NCBI RefSeq assembly: GCF_026913015.1
Contig: NZ_JAPTYD010000008.1
Span: forward strand, 79,019 to 143,018
Direction: 5' to 3'
Origin: Paracoccus benzoatiresistens
Lineage (GTDB): Bacteria > Pseudomonadota > Alphaproteobacteria > Rhodobacterales > Rhodobacteraceae
Length of the DNA: 64,000 nucleotides
Shown here: positions 37,404 to 51,785 of the stretch, piece by piece
Layout: each line of letters begins with the position of its first letter
How positions within the stretch are numbered: the first letter of the stretch is position 1
Program-made: the position numbers and the translations under genes
Notes under the pieces: generated by a model
Databases searched by the model: none
What the model was told of the DNA's origin: nothing
What the model saw: only the letters and a program-made list of their open reading frames with translations

Positions 37404-38048
37404 ATGAATGGCCTTTTAGGCCTGTCGCGCGGCATTGATCGCGTCAACACCGTGATTGGCCGCAATGTGTCCTGGCTGATCCTGCTTGCAATATTCGTCA
37501 GCGCCACCAACGCCATCATCCGCAAGGCCTTCAGCGTGTCCTCGAACGCCTGGCTGGAACTGCAGTGGTATCTGTACGGCGCTGCCTTCCTGCTGGCGTC
37601 CGCCTATACGCTGCTGGAAAACGAACATATCCGCATCGACATCGTCTTTGCCGCCTGGTCGCGCCGCGTCCAGCACTGGATCGAGCTTCTGGGCCACATC
37701 TTCTTCCTGATGCCCTTCGTCCTGCTGAGCCTGTGGCTGTGCTGGCCCTGGCTGGCCCGGTCCTTCCGCACGGGCGAGATGTCGATGAACGCGGGCGGGC
37801 TGATGCTGTGGCCCGCCAAGGCGCTGCTGTTCACGGGCTTCGTGCTGCTGCTGCTGCAGGGCATTTCGGAAATCATCAAGAAGATCGCCGTGATGCGCGG
37901 CCTCATCCCCGACTTCAACATGCCGATGGGCCACCATGCGCCCCTGGAACTGGACGAGGAACTGCTGGAGCAGGCGGGATTTGTCGATCCGCACCACCCT
38001 GATGCCGATCCAAGGGCGCACAAGACCGGCCAGGAGCCTCGCAAATGA
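37404..38048 (+). CDS. TRAP transporter small permease (DctQ family)
   Basis: A 214-residue membrane protein with four hydrophobic segments, the DctQ/small subunit of a TRAP transporter. The block NAWLELQWYLYGAAFLLASAY and the LLENEHIRIDI motif are the kind seen in TRAP systems for keto acids and similar compounds (mannitol/chloroaromatic class by common naming). The C-terminal ~45 residues are charged and cytosolic. It overlaps the large permease by 4 bases. An AAGGGGAGG ribosome site precedes the ATG. Confidence 0.9.
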   Translation: MNGLLGLSRGIDRVNTVIGRNVSWLILLAIFVSATNAIIRKAFSVSSNAWLELQWYLYGAAFLLASAYTLLENEHIRIDIVFAAWSRRVQHWIELLGHIFFLMPFVLLSLWLCWPWLARSFRTGEMSMNAGGLMLWPAKALLFTGFVLLLLQGISEIIKKIAVMRGLIPDFNMPMGHHAPLELDEELLEQAGFVDPHHPDADPRAHKTGQEPRK

Positions 38049-39943
38049 TGGAACTCGTCGCGCAGAACATGGCGCCGATCATGTTCGTTTCGCTGATCGT
38101 CTTCCTGCTGATCGGCTATCCGGTGGCCTTCGCGCTGGCCGCGAACGGCCTGCTGTTCTTCGTCATCGGGGTGGAACTCGCGCCGCTGTCGGGCGGGTCG
38201 ATCAACCTGTCCTGGCCGCTTCTGGGCGCGCTGCCGGACCGCTTCTTCGGAGGGGTGGTCGCCAACGAGACCTTGCTGGCCATCCCCTTCTTCACCTTCA
38301 TGGGCATCGTGCTGGAAAAATCCGGCATGGCCGAGGATCTGCTGGACACCATCGGCCAGTTGTTCGGCCCGATCCGGGGCGGGCTTGCCTATGCGGTGAT
38401 CATCGTGGGCGCGCTGCTGGCGGCCACCACCGGTGTCGTCGCGGCATCGGTGATCGCCATGGGCCTGATCTCTCTGCCGATCATGCTGCGATACGGCTAT
38501 GACCGGCGCGTGGCCTCGGGCGTGATCGCGGCATCGGGAACGCTGGCGCAGATCATCCCGCCGTCGCTGGTGCTGATCGTGCTGGCCGACCAGCTGGGCC
38601 GGTCGGTGGGCGACATGTACAAGGGGGCGATGATCCCCGGCCTGGTGCTGACGGGCCTGTATATGCTCTACATCTTCGTGATGTCGATCGTCCGGCCCCA
38701 TACCGTGCCCGCCCTTCCGAAAGAGGCGCGCACGCTTGGTTCGGGCGTGACGTCGCTGTTCGTGGCGTTGCTGGTCGCCGCGGGCGTCTTCTGGCTGACG
38801 ACCCGCTGGCTTGGCCCGGAACACGCCGCCGATGCGCCGATCTGGGGCCTGGTCGCGGCGGTCGGGCTGATCTATGTCGTCGCGCTTCTGGACAAGGCCA
38901 CGGGGCTGAGCGCCATGTCGCGGCTGGCCCAGCAGGTCATCATCGTGCTGATCCCGCCGCTGGCGCTGATCTTCCTGGTGCTGGGCACGATCTTCCTGGG
39001 AATCGCGACGCCGACCGAGGGCGGCGCCATGGGGGCCGTCGGCGCCCTTGTGATGGCCGGGATGAAGCGCCGGCTGAGCATGGACGTGATCCGGCAGGCG
39101 CTTTATGCGACGACCCGGCTGTCGGCCTTCGTGATGTTCATCCTGATCGGGGCGCGGGTCTTTTCGCTGACCTTCTATGGCGTCAACGGGCACCTGTGGG
39201 TCGAGCATCTGCTGACCTCGCTGCCGGGGGGCGAGCTGGGCTTCCTGATCGCCGTCTCGATCCTGGTCTTCCTGCTGGCCTTCTTTCTCGACTTCTTCGA
39301 ACTGGCCTTCATCATCGTCCCCCTGCTGGCCCCGGCGGCGGAAAGCCTGGGCATCGACCTGATCTGGTTCGGCATCATCCTGGGCGTGAACATGCAGACC
39401 AGCTTCATGCACCCGCCCTTCGGGTTCGCGCTGTTCTATCTGCGATCCGTGGCGCCCAAGGCGCCCTACAAGGACCGCGTGACCGGCCTGACGATGGACC
39501 CGGTCCGCACCGGCCAGATCTACTGGGGCGCGGTGCCGTTCGTGTGCATCCAGATCGTCATGATCGGCGTGGTGATCGCCTTCCCCGGACTGGTCATGCA
39601 CTACAAGGGCGCGCCGGTTGATACGTCCAATGTCCGGCTGGAGATCCCGGCGGAAGGTCTCGGCGGCACCGGAGGCGGGTTCGGGTCTCTGGGCGGCCTT
39701 GGCGGGTCGCCCTTCGGCCAGCAGGCCCCGGCCGAGGGCGGCGCACCCGCGCCCTCCGGTGGCCTGGGCGGCACGCCTCCGGGCCTGGGTGCGCCCCCGC
39801 CGGGCCTGGGGGCCCCCGCGGCACCTGCGCCTGCGGCACCTGCGCCCGCAGACGGCGCCGCGCCGGCCGCGCCCCAGCCTGCGCCATCGCAGGGCGGGCT
39901 TGGGCTTGGCGGTCCCCCGCCCGGCCTGGGCGGCAGCAACTGA
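38045..39943 (+). CDS. TRAP transporter large permease (DctM family) with Pro/Gly/Ala tail
   Basis: A 632-residue inner-membrane protein with more than a dozen hydrophobic segments, the DctM subunit that moves a carboxylate-type substrate with sodium. Family marks: LAIPFFTFMGIVLEKSGMAEDL, AATTGVVAASVIAMGLISLP, ASGTLAQIIPPSLVLIVLADQ, GIATPTEGGAMGAVGALVMAG and the FFELAFIIVPLLAP block. From about residue 535 to the end the protein is a tail almost wholly Gly, Pro and Ala, with PPGLG-type repeats, beyond the usual permease end. The tail stays in frame with no stop and keeps the genome's codon bias, so it is probably real. A terminator follows. Confidence 0.92.
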   Translation: MMELVAQNMAPIMFVSLIVFLLIGYPVAFALAANGLLFFVIGVELAPLSGGSINLSWPLLGALPDRFFGGVVANETLLAIPFFTFMGIVLEKSGMAEDLLDTIGQLFGPIRGGLAYAVIIVGALLAATTGVVAASVIAMGLISLPIMLRYGYDRRVASGVIAASGTLAQIIPPSLVLIVLADQLGRSVGDMYKGAMIPGLVLTGLYMLYIFVMSIVRPHTVPALPKEARTLGSGVTSLFVALLVAAGVFWLTTRWLGPEHAADAPIWGLVAAVGLIYVVALLDKATGLSAMSRLAQQVIIVLIPPLALIFLVLGTIFLGIATPTEGGAMGAVGALVMAGMKRRLSMDVIRQALYATTRLSAFVMFILIGARVFSLTFYGVNGHLWVEHLLTSLPGGELGFLIAVSILVFLLAFFLDFFELAFIIVPLLAPAAESLGIDLIWFGIILGVNMQTSFMHPPFGFALFYLRSVAPKAPYKDRVTGLTMDPVRTGQIYWGAVPFVCIQIVMIGVVIAFPGLVMHYKGAPVDTSNVRLEIPAEGLGGTGGGFGSLGGLGGSPFGQQAPAEGGAPAPSGGLGGTPPGLGAPPPGLGAPAAPAPAAPAPADGAAPAAPQPAPSQGGLGLGGPPPGLGGSN

Positions 39944-39952
39944 ACCAATACA

Positions 39953-39982
39953 AAAGGCCGGGCGTAATGCCCGGCCTTTCGC
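39953..39982. terminator. Bidirectional terminator between TRAP genes
   Basis: AAAGGCCGGGC at 39953-39963 and GCCCGGCCTTT at 39969-39979 form a perfect 11-base stem with a 5-base loop. An A run on one side and a T run on the other let it work on both strands. It lies between the ends of the large permease (plus) and the TakP-like gene (minus). Confidence 0.92.
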
Positions 39983-40003
39983 TTTGGAATGAGGCTGTGA
40001 CGA

Positions 40004-42626
<2,623 letters not shown>

Positions 42627-42664
42627 TCATAGCTGCCGCAGGGGCAGGCCGGAAGCTGCAAATT

Positions 42665-43351
42665 TCAGGGCTGCTCGATCTCGGCCCAGATCGGCAGGTG
42701 GTCCGATGCCTCGCGCGCATGAGAGCCGGTAAAGACGCCGTGCCTCAGCAGGTTCAGGTGATGCGAGATGGCGATGCGGTCGAAGCGCAGGCGGGGTATC
42801 GGCGCGGGATAGGAGGGGCCGGGCGCAATGACCCGGAAGCCTGCCAGGGACTCCAGCCCCCGGCTGTCGTGCCATTCGTTGAAATCGCCCATCAGGACGA
42901 TGTTGTCGTCCGCGATCCGCCCCGCCTGCGCGGTGATCCGCGCCAGCTGCGCCCGGCGAGAGGACCGCGCAAGGCCCAGATGGACGCCGATCACCGTCAG
43001 CCTGGGCAGCCGCAGGACGACCGCGCCGCGCGGCTCCAGCCCCGGCAGGGGAAGGCGGCGCAGCACCGCCTGTTCCGCCAGATCCGGACGCATCAGGATC
43101 GTTTGCCCGTGCCAGCCAAGCGAATTTTCGCCCGTGGTCGTCATGTCGGCCGGAACCAGTCCGGTTGCCTCGCGGATCAGGCGGCGAGGCAGGGCCTCGG
43201 GGCGCGCGCCCAGGCGGAAATCGACTTCTTGCAGGGCGATGATGTCAGGACGCAATGCGGCGATGACGGCAAGATTGCGTTCCGGTGCGTGCGGGCCGGT
43301 CAGGCCGCGGCATTTGTGCAGATTGTAACTTGCCAGTCTCAACAAGGACAT
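42665..43351 (-). CDS. Endonuclease/exonuclease/phosphatase family protein
   Basis: A 228-residue protein with the DNase I-like fold. Marks: RLASYNLHKCRGLTG, the metal-binding glutamate in DIIALQEVDFRLG, the VIGVHLGLARSSRRAQL strand, MGDFNEWHDSRGLE with its Asp/Asn pair, and the terminal ASDHLPIWAEIE with the catalytic Asp-His. Substrate could be DNA, a phosphoinositide-like lipid or another phosphoester; the sequence does not say. No signal peptide. It stands alone between eno and selO on the same strand with a 71-base gap before eno. Confidence 0.85.
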   Translation of the reverse strand: MSLLRLASYNLHKCRGLTGPHAPERNLAVIAALRPDIIALQEVDFRLGARPEALPRRLIREATGLVPADMTTTGENSLGWHGQTILMRPDLAEQAVLRRLPLPGLEPRGAVVLRLPRLTVIGVHLGLARSSRRAQLARITAQAGRIADDNIVLMGDFNEWHDSRGLESLAGFRVIAPGPSYPAPIPRLRFDRIAISHHLNLLRHGVFTGSHAREASDHLPIWAEIEQP

Positions 43352-43441
43352 GTCGCCTTAGGGTGCTGCCCGCAAGATAGCCGCAGGCGCGGCCGCCGCA
43401 AGGGGATCGCGCGCGGCTTCTGCCGGTTGCACAGCTTTTGA

Positions 43442-44842
43442 TCAGGTCCCGCAGAACGTCTGTCGCACGACCTGTTCGTCGCGCGGGGCACTGCCCAGAT
43501 CGTCCCACTCAGCCCGTTCCTCGCGCGGGTGCGTCACGGCATCGAACAGGCGCCGGAAGGGGCCGGGATCGTCGGCCACGGCGGCCGCGATGGCTTCCTC
43601 GACCCGGTGGTTGCGCGGGATCCGCAGGGGGTTCGCGTGGCGCATCAGGTCGGGGTCGGGATCGAGCGCCTGCCAATCCTGGGCCCAGGCATCGAAGGCG
43701 TCGCGGTCGATGAACTCGTCCCGCGCGCGGCCGTCCAGGAGGCCCGCAAAGACGCGGGTGAAGTCGGCCTGCTGCTGCGCCATCATCGTCAGAAGCCGTT
43801 CGGCGAGGGGCTGGACATCGGCAGCCTCGGTCAGGCCCAGCTTTTCGCCGAAGCGTCGCTTCCAGGCCGCCTGATACAGGGGTGCGAAGCTGTGGACGGA
43901 CTTGGTCGCGGCCTCGATGGCTGCATCGCGCTCGCCCATCAGCGGGATCAGGCAGGTGGCAAGCTGCGCGAGGTTCCAGACGGCGACCTGCGGCTGCTGC
44001 GCCCAGGCATAGCGCCCGGCCCGGTCGATCGAGGAAAACACCGTGTCGGGGTGATAGGCGTCCATGAAGGCACAGGGGCCATAGTCGATGGTCTCGCCGG
44101 ACACGGCCATGTTGTCGGTGTTCATCACCCCATGGATGAAGCCAAGCGCCATCCATTGCGCGATGGTTTCCGCCTGCCGCGCGACGACATGATCCAGCAG
44201 CGACAAAGGACCATTGGCCGTGGGATAATGGCGGGCGATGACGTGATCGGTCAAGGCGGCCAGGGCTTCCTCCTGTCCGCGCACGGCGAAATACTGGAAG
44301 GTGCCCACGCGGATATGGCTGGAGGCCACGCGGGTGAGGACCGCGCCCGGCAGGCCGCTTTCGCGCCACACCGTCTCTCCGGTGGCGACGGCTGCCAGGG
44401 CGCGGGTGGTCGGGACGCCCATGGCGTGCATGAATTCGCTGACGATGTATTCCCGCAGCACCGGCCCCATCCAGGCCCGCCCGTCGCCGCGCCGCGAAAA
44501 CGGCGTCGGTCCGCTGCCCTTCAGCTGGATGTCGAAGCGCGCGCCATCAGGGGCCACGACCTCGCCCAGCAGCACGGCGCGACCGTCGCCCAGTTGCGGG
44601 ACGAAGCCGCCGAACTGGTGGCCGGCATAGGCCTGGGCGATCGGCTCGGCCCCATTCGGGACGGCGTTGCCGGCCAGCATCGCCACGCCTTCGGGGCCGG
44701 ACAGCCAGTCGGGGTCCAGGCCAAGGCGCCGGGCCAACCCTTCGTTCAGCGCCAGCAGCCGGGGCTCGGCGACAGGGGTGGGGGCGACGCGGGCAAAGAA
44801 GCCCTGCGGCAGGCGGGCATAGCTGTTGTCGAAATGGATCAT
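43442..44842 (-). CDS. selO: Protein adenylyltransferase SelO (YdiU/UPF0061)
   Basis: A 466-residue pseudokinase-fold enzyme that adds AMP to Ser, Thr or Tyr of proteins and is linked to redox stress. Marks: [58 protein letters not shown], the [19 protein letters not shown] block with the metal-binding Asn and Asp. The end is QTFCGT with a cysteine near the place where animal SelO has selenocysteine. The start at 44842 has AGGAGG; an ATG 21 bases earlier is worse placed. Despite the name it needs no selenium here. Confidence 0.93.
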   Translation of the reverse strand: MIHFDNSYARLPQGFFARVAPTPVAEPRLLALNEGLARRLGLDPDWLSGPEGVAMLAGNAVPNGAEPIAQAYAGHQFGGFVPQLGDGRAVLLGEVVAPDGARFDIQLKGSGPTPFSRRGDGRAWMGPVLREYIVSEFMHAMGVPTTRALAAVATGETVWRESGLPGAVLTRVASSHIRVGTFQYFAVRGQEEALAALTDHVIARHYPTANGPLSLLDHVVARQAETIAQWMALGFIHGVMNTDNMAVSGETIDYGPCAFMDAYHPDTVFSSIDRAGRYAWAQQPQVAVWNLAQLATCLIPLMGERDAAIEAATKSVHSFAPLYQAAWKRRFGEKLGLTEAADVQPLAERLLTMMAQQQADFTRVFAGLLDGRARDEFIDRDAFDAWAQDWQALDPDPDLMRHANPLRIPRNHRVEEAIAAAVADDPGPFRRLFDAVTHPREERAEWDDLGSAPRDEQVVRQTFCGT

Positions 44843-44901
44843 CGGGGCCTCCTGTCCCTTCATCTAGGGGCGGGAGGCCTGCATAAAAAGGGTTCAGGCC
44901 G

Positions 44902-45603
44902 TCAGCCGCGTGGCTTGACGTGCGGCGAGCGGGTGATGCCTGCGCCATGCAGCGCGCCGGCCAGCGCCCCGCCGGCCAGCGGAGCAAGAATGAACAGCCA
45001 CAGTTGCGACAGCGCCTGACCGCCAGCAAAGACCGCAGGCCCGATGGACCGCGCGGGGTTCACGGACACGCCCGTCACGTCGATGCCCACCAGATGGATT
45101 CCGGCAAGCGTCAGGCCGATGGCCAGCCCGCCAAAGCCCGCGGGCGCGTCGGTTTGCGTCGCGCCCAGGATGACGGTGACGAACAGGAAGGTCGCCACGA
45201 ATTCGAACACCAGGGCCGCAAACATCGTGTAGCCGCCATTATAGCCGGTGCCCCAGCCGTTCTGGCCCAACCCGTTCTGCGTGATCGAATAATCAGCCTT
45301 GCCCGATGCAATGACATAGACAACCCCCGCAGCCGCCACCGCACCCAGGATTTGCGCGATGCAATAGGTGACGAAATCGCCCCCGCCCATCCGGCCCGAG
45401 GCCAGGAAGCCCAGCGAAACCGCCGGGTTCAGCTGCGCGCCCGAGATCGCCCCGAGGCCGTAGGCTGCGGCAACGATGGATAGGCCGAAGGCCATGGCGA
45501 TTCCGTGAAATCCGATATGCGTACCCATCAGGACCGCAGAGCCGACGCCGAAGAAGACAAGGATGAAGGTGCCGATGAACTCGGCCAATGCTTTGCCTGA
45601 CAT
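44902..45603 (-). CDS. aqpZ: Aquaporin Z (MIP family water channel)
   Basis: A 233-residue inner-membrane channel with six hydrophobic spans and two half-helices carrying the NPA motifs: SGAQLNPAVSLG and GVSVNPARSIGPAV. The Arg after the second NPA, the LWLFILAPLAGGALAG last helix and the overall match to E. coli AqpZ favour a water channel over a glycerol channel. The start at 45603 is the normal family start MSGKALAEFIGTF; the longer upstream frame is not used. Divergent from obg with 142 bases between. Confidence 0.93.
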   Translation of the reverse strand: MSGKALAEFIGTFILVFFGVGSAVLMGTHIGFHGIAMAFGLSIVAAAYGLGAISGAQLNPAVSLGFLASGRMGGGDFVTYCIAQILGAVAAAGVVYVIASGKADYSITQNGLGQNGWGTGYNGGYTMFAALVFEFVATFLFVTVILGATQTDAPAGFGGLAIGLTLAGIHLVGIDVTGVSVNPARSIGPAVFAGGQALSQLWLFILAPLAGGALAGALHGAGITRSPHVKPRG

Positions 45604-45730
45604 GTTCACTCTCCACACAGAATCAGGGTGTTTTGAACCAGCAAGTGCAGTTTGTGGCCCATCCTTGATGCTGGCAAGAATCTTGCGCCTCTTGAATGGC
45701 GGGGTCCGTCGGCGTATCGCATCCCCCTGA

Positions 45731-47877
<2,147 letters not shown>

Positions 47878-47883
47878 CAGGCA

Positions 47884-47907
47884 CGCCCCGGCGTTGCAGC
47901 CGGGGCG
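47884..47907. terminator. Hairpin between convergent proB and FadB-like gene
   Basis: CGCCCCGGC at 47884-47892 pairs perfectly with GCCGGGGCG at 47899-47907 around GTTGCA. There is no T run on either side, but the site between two converging stops fits a shared terminator. Confidence 0.65.
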
Positions 47908-47914
47908 ATCCGGA

Positions 47915-50098
47915 TCAGGCTGCCTTCTTGCCGGCCCCATAGCGGGCATAGAATCCCTGTCCACTGTCCGCCATGTCGCGCAGCATCTGCGGAGCTACGA
48001 AGCGGTCGCCATGCTCGGCGGACAGCCGGTCGCAGATCTCGACCGCGCGGGCCGCACCCAGCATGTCCAGCCAGCCGAAGGGTCCCCCCGTCCAAGGCGC
48101 GAAGCCCCAGCCCAGGATCGCGCCGACATCGCCTTCGCGGATATCCTCCAGCACGCCATCCTCAAAGGCTCGAACGGCCTCCAGCGTCTGCGCGAACATC
48201 AGGCGGTGCTGCACGGTGGTCAGATCGGGCTGGTCGTCCACCTGCGGATAACGCGCCGCCAGCCCCTCCCACAGACCCTGCCGCTTGCCATCGTCGCCAT
48301 AGGCATAGAAACCCGCATTGGCCTTGCGGCCCAAGCGACCCTGGTCGGCCATCCAGAACAGCACCTCGTCCACCGCGCCGTCAGGATAGGCGTCGCCCAT
48401 GGCCGCACGCGTGGCCTTGGCGATCTTCACGCCCAGGTCGATGGATGTCTCATCGACCAGTTGCAGCGGCCCCAGCGGCATCCCCATCAGCTTGGCGGCG
48501 TTTTCGACCAGCACGGGGTTCACCCCCTCGGCCACCATGCGGATGCCTTCGTTGATGTAGGGGATGATGCAGCGGTTGGCATAGAAGAAGCGCGCGTCGT
48601 TCACCACGATGGGCGTCTTGCGGATCTGGCGTACGAAATCCAGCGCCTTGGCCACGGCGCGGGGTCCGGTTTCGCGCCCCTTGATGATCTCGACCAGGTT
48701 CATCTTGTCCACGGGGCTGAAGAAGTGGATGCCGATGAACCTGTCGGGCCGGGCACTGGCGCGGGCCAGGTCGCTGATCGGCAGGGTCGAGGTGTTGGTG
48801 GCGAAGATGGCGTCCTGCCCGATCACTGCCTCGGCCTTCTTTGTGACCTCGGCCTTGACTTGGGGATCCTCGAACACGGCCTCGACGATCAGGTCGCAGC
48901 CTTCAAGGGCGGCGTAATCGGTGGTGGCGTTGATGCGTCCCAGAACCTCGGCCTTCTTGTCCTCGGTCGCTTTCTTGCGGCTGATGGCCTTGTCCAGCAA
49001 GCCTTCCGAATGGGACTTGCCTTTGTCGGCGGCCTCTTGTCTTGCGTCGATCAGCACGACCTCGATCCCGGCCATGGCGCTGACATAGGCGATGCCCGCG
49101 CCCATCATGCCGGCGCCCAGGATGCCGACCTTCCTGACCGACTGGTCCGGTGCCTCGGGGCGGTTGGCGCCTTTTTCCAGCGCCTCCTTGTTGATGAACA
49201 GGCTGCGGATCATGGCAGAGCTGGACGGGTTCATCAGCACGTTGGTGAACCACCGCGCCTCGATCTTCAGCGCGGTGTCGAAGGACACCTGCGCGCCCTC
49301 ATAGACGGCGGACAGCAGCGCCTTGGCGGCGGGATAGACGCCCATCGTCTTGCCGTTCACCATCGCGGATGCGCCGACAAAGGTAATGAAGCCGTGCGGG
49401 TGGTAAGGCTCGCCCCCCGGCATCTTATAACCCTTCTGGTCCCAAGGCTTTATCAGATCCGCATCGGTGGCGTTCAGCACCCATTCGCGGGCGGCCGAGA
49501 CCGGATCCGCGACCACCTCGTCGATCAGCCCGGCGGCCTTGGCCTTCTTCGGGTCCGACAGCTTGCCCTCCAGCAGGAAGGGCGCGGCGGCCATGGCGCC
49601 CAGCTTGCGCGACAGCCGGATCGTGCCGCCGCCGCCGGGGAAGATGCCCACCATGATTTCGGGCAGGCCGATCTTGGCCTTGGGGTTGTCGGCTGCAAAG
49701 ATGCGGTGCGTGGCCAGCGGCAGTTCCAGCCCAATGCCAAGCGCGGTGCCGGGCAGGGCGGCGGCAATGGGCTTGCCGCCCTTCTGGGTCTTGGGGTCCA
49801 TGCCCGCACGTTCGATCTTGCGCAGCACATGGTGCAGCGACATGATCCCGTCAAAGACCGCCTGCGCGCCGCCCTGTTTCATCCCGGCAATGACGTTCAG
49901 GTCCATGCCGGCGGCGAAGTCCTTCTTTCCGCTGGTGATGACGATGCCCTTGACGGCCTCGTCGGCCAAGGCGTCGTCGATCAGGGTGTCCAGTTCACCC
50001 GCGCCCTCCAGCGACAGCACGTTCATCGACTTGCCCGGCACGTCCCAGATGATGACGGCGACGCCGTCGGCGTCCTTCTGCATGGTGAAATCTGTCAT
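47915..50098 (-). CDS. FadB/FadJ-like multifunctional enoyl-CoA hydratase / 3-hydroxyacyl-CoA dehydrogenase
   Basis: A 727-residue fatty acid beta-oxidation enzyme. The N-terminal crotonase part (residues 1-~300) shows the oxyanion glycines and both acid residues, in GIGLELPLATH and KIGLPEIMVGIFPGGGG. Then the NAD-binding fold VGILGAGMMGAGIAYVSAMAG and the dehydrogenase catalytic block IGIHFFSPVDKMNLVEII. The C-terminal part repeats the dehydrogenase helical domain. The ATG overlaps the cupin gene stop by 4 bases with GGGAGAG upstream. Last gene of the GST-thiolase-cupin-FadB chain. The fad symbol is left open because E. coli FadB and FadJ are about equally alike. Confidence 0.93.
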   Translation of the reverse strand: MTDFTMQKDADGVAVIIWDVPGKSMNVLSLEGAGELDTLIDDALADEAVKGIVITSGKKDFAAGMDLNVIAGMKQGGAQAVFDGIMSLHHVLRKIERAGMDPKTQKGGKPIAAALPGTALGIGLELPLATHRIFAADNPKAKIGLPEIMVGIFPGGGGTIRLSRKLGAMAAAPFLLEGKLSDPKKAKAAGLIDEVVADPVSAAREWVLNATDADLIKPWDQKGYKMPGGEPYHPHGFITFVGASAMVNGKTMGVYPAAKALLSAVYEGAQVSFDTALKIEARWFTNVLMNPSSSAMIRSLFINKEALEKGANRPEAPDQSVRKVGILGAGMMGAGIAYVSAMAGIEVVLIDARQEAADKGKSHSEGLLDKAISRKKATEDKKAEVLGRINATTDYAALEGCDLIVEAVFEDPQVKAEVTKKAEAVIGQDAIFATNTSTLPISDLARASARPDRFIGIHFFSPVDKMNLVEIIKGRETGPRAVAKALDFVRQIRKTPIVVNDARFFYANRCIIPYINEGIRMVAEGVNPVLVENAAKLMGMPLGPLQLVDETSIDLGVKIAKATRAAMGDAYPDGAVDEVLFWMADQGRLGRKANAGFYAYGDDGKRQGLWEGLAARYPQVDDQPDLTTVQHRLMFAQTLEAVRAFEDGVLEDIREGDVGAILGWGFAPWTGGPFGWLDMLGAARAVEICDRLSAEHGDRFVAPQMLRDMADSGQGFYARYGAGKKAA

Positions 50099-50574
50099 TC
50101 GTTCTCTCCCTGCGGCACATAGGGCCGCCCGTCCTTGTGGGTATAGGTCGCGGTCCCGTTGCTTACGGTCAGCACCAGATCGACATCGGAATAGGTCGCC
50201 ACTTCCTCGGCCGCCTTGCTGCCGATCACCAGAAAGCGCGCAGGCGCATCGCTGCGGTTGATGAAGTGGTGGCCGTCCGGCGTGTTGGCGGGGAAGCCCA
50301 CGCAATCGCCAGGACGCATGGTCTCCTCGCCGTCATCGGTCACCATCACGCACTCGCCCTCGGTCACCATGACGAACTCGTCTTCCGCCCGGTGCCAGTG
50401 ACGCAGCGAGGACATGGCGCCCGGTTCCAGCGTGACCAGGTTGACGCCGAACTGCGTCAGACCCGCGGCCTGTCCCAACCGCAGGCTGGATCGTCCGGCC
50501 ATCATCGCCGCATAGGGTGGGGGATAGATCGAGCCGGTCTTGACCGGCACGCCGGCAAGGTCGAGCTTTTTCAT
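50095..50574 (-). CDS. Cupin domain protein within the beta-oxidation operon
   Basis: A 159-residue single-domain cupin. The metal-binding pattern is LRHWHRAEDEFVMVTEGECVM (His-X-His plus Glu) followed by GDCVGFPANTPDGHHFIN with the last His. No known enzyme type can be assigned; it could be a small dioxygenase, isomerase or ligand sensor. It is wedged between thiolase and FadB-like genes with overlaps of 1 and 4 bases, so its translation is tied to theirs. ATG at 50574 is used; a GTG three bases upstream is equally possible. Confidence 0.85.
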   Translation of the reverse strand: MKKLDLAGVPVKTGSIYPPPYAAMMAGRSSLRLGQAAGLTQFGVNLVTLEPGAMSSLRHWHRAEDEFVMVTEGECVMVTDDGEETMRPGDCVGFPANTPDGHHFINRSDAPARFLVIGSKAAEEVATYSDVDLVLTVSNGTATYTHKDGRPYVPQGENE

Positions 50575-51785
50575 CACACCCGCTCGATGATTGTGGCCGC
50601 GCCCATGCCCGACGCGACGCAGAGCGTCGCAAGGCCGACCTCCTTGTCCTGCCGTTCCAGTTCGTCCAGCAGGGTGCCGATGATGATCGCCCCCGTCGCG
50701 CCCAGGGGATGGCCGAGCGCCATGGCCCCGCCATTGACATTGACCTTGCCGGGATCGACCTGGAAGGCCTGCATGAAGCGCAGGACCACGGCGGCAAAGG
50801 CTTCGTTCACCTCGAACAGGTCGATGTCGGAGATGGACATGCCGCTGTCGGCCAGGATCTTCTCGGTGACGGGAACCGGGCCAGTCAGCATGATGGTCGG
50901 ATCGGTCCCGATCTTCGCGGTGCCGCGGATCCGGGCACGGGGTTTCAGTCCGTGGGCCTTGCCGAATTCCTCGTTCCCGATCAGCACCGCCGCCGCGCCA
51001 TCCACGATGCCGGAACTGTTGCCTGCGTGATGGATGTGGTCGATGCGCTCCAGATGCGGGTATTTCAGCATCGCGACCTTGTCGAAGCCGGGCATCACCT
51101 CGCCGATGTCCTTGAAGGCGGGCTTCAGCTTGGCCAGGTCCTCCATGGTGGTGCCGGGGCGCATGTATTCGTCGCGATCAAGGATGGTCAGCCCGTTCTG
51201 GTCCCTGACCGGCACGACCGACCGGGCGAAGCGTCCTTCCTGCCACGCCTGCGCGGCGCGGCGCTGGCTTTCGACGGCCAGATTGTCGGCCTCCTCGCGG
51301 GTGAAGCCGTATTCGGTGGCAATGATGTCGGCGCTGATGCCCTGCGGGACGAAATAGGTCTTCATCGCCACCGAGGGATCGACAGCGATGGCGGCGCCGT
51401 CGCTGCCCATGGGAACGCGGCCCATCATCTCGACCCCGCCGGCGATATAGCCCTTGCCCGCGCCGGCCTTGACCTGGTTGGCGGCCAGGTTCACGGCCTC
51501 CATGCCCGAGGCGCAGAAGCGGTTGATCGACAGGCCGGGAATGCGTTCGTCCAGATCCGAGGCCAGCACCGCCGACCGCGCCAGACAGCCGCCCTGTTCC
51601 TTGACCTGGGTGACATTGCCCCAGATCACGTCCTCGACGGCATTTCCATCCAGCCCGTTGCGTTCCTTGACAGCATTCAGCAGCCGGGCGGAGAGCGCCA
51701 GCGCGGTGACTTCGTGCAGGCTGCCATCGGCGCGGCCCTTGCCGCGCGGGGTGCGGGCGGCGTCATAGATAAAGGCGTCGGTCAT
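50574..51785 (-). CDS. Acetyl-CoA C-acyltransferase (thiolase, FadA/FadI type)
   Basis: A 403-residue thiolase that cuts 3-ketoacyl-CoA in the last step of beta-oxidation. The nucleophile is Cys91 in INRFCASGMEAVNLAANQ. The second site has NVNGGAMALGHPLGATGA with the catalytic His, and the last is LCVASGMGAATIIERV with the acid/base Cys. The FadB-like gene in the same operon gives the steps just before. Overlaps GST upstream by 4 bases and cupin downstream by 1. Confidence 0.95.
   Translation of the reverse strand: MTDAFIYDAARTPRGKGRADGSLHEVTALALSARLLNAVKERNGLDGNAVEDVIWGNVTQVKEQGGCLARSAVLASDLDERIPGLSINRFCASGMEAVNLAANQVKAGAGKGYIAGGVEMMGRVPMGSDGAAIAVDPSVAMKTYFVPQGISADIIATEYGFTREEADNLAVESQRRAAQAWQEGRFARSVVPVRDQNGLTILDRDEYMRPGTTMEDLAKLKPAFKDIGEVMPGFDKVAMLKYPHLERIDHIHHAGNSSGIVDGAAAVLIGNEEFGKAHGLKPRARIRGTAKIGTDPTIMLTGPVPVTEKILADSGMSISDIDLFEVNEAFAAVVLRFMQAFQVDPGKVNVNGGAMALGHPLGATGAIIIGTLLDELERQDKEVGLATLCVASGMGAATIIERV

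Noticed and set aside
37604..39601. A 665-codon minus-strand frame across the TRAP permeases
   Set aside because: Antisense to two clear membrane proteins; His/Gln/Asp-rich shadow composition.
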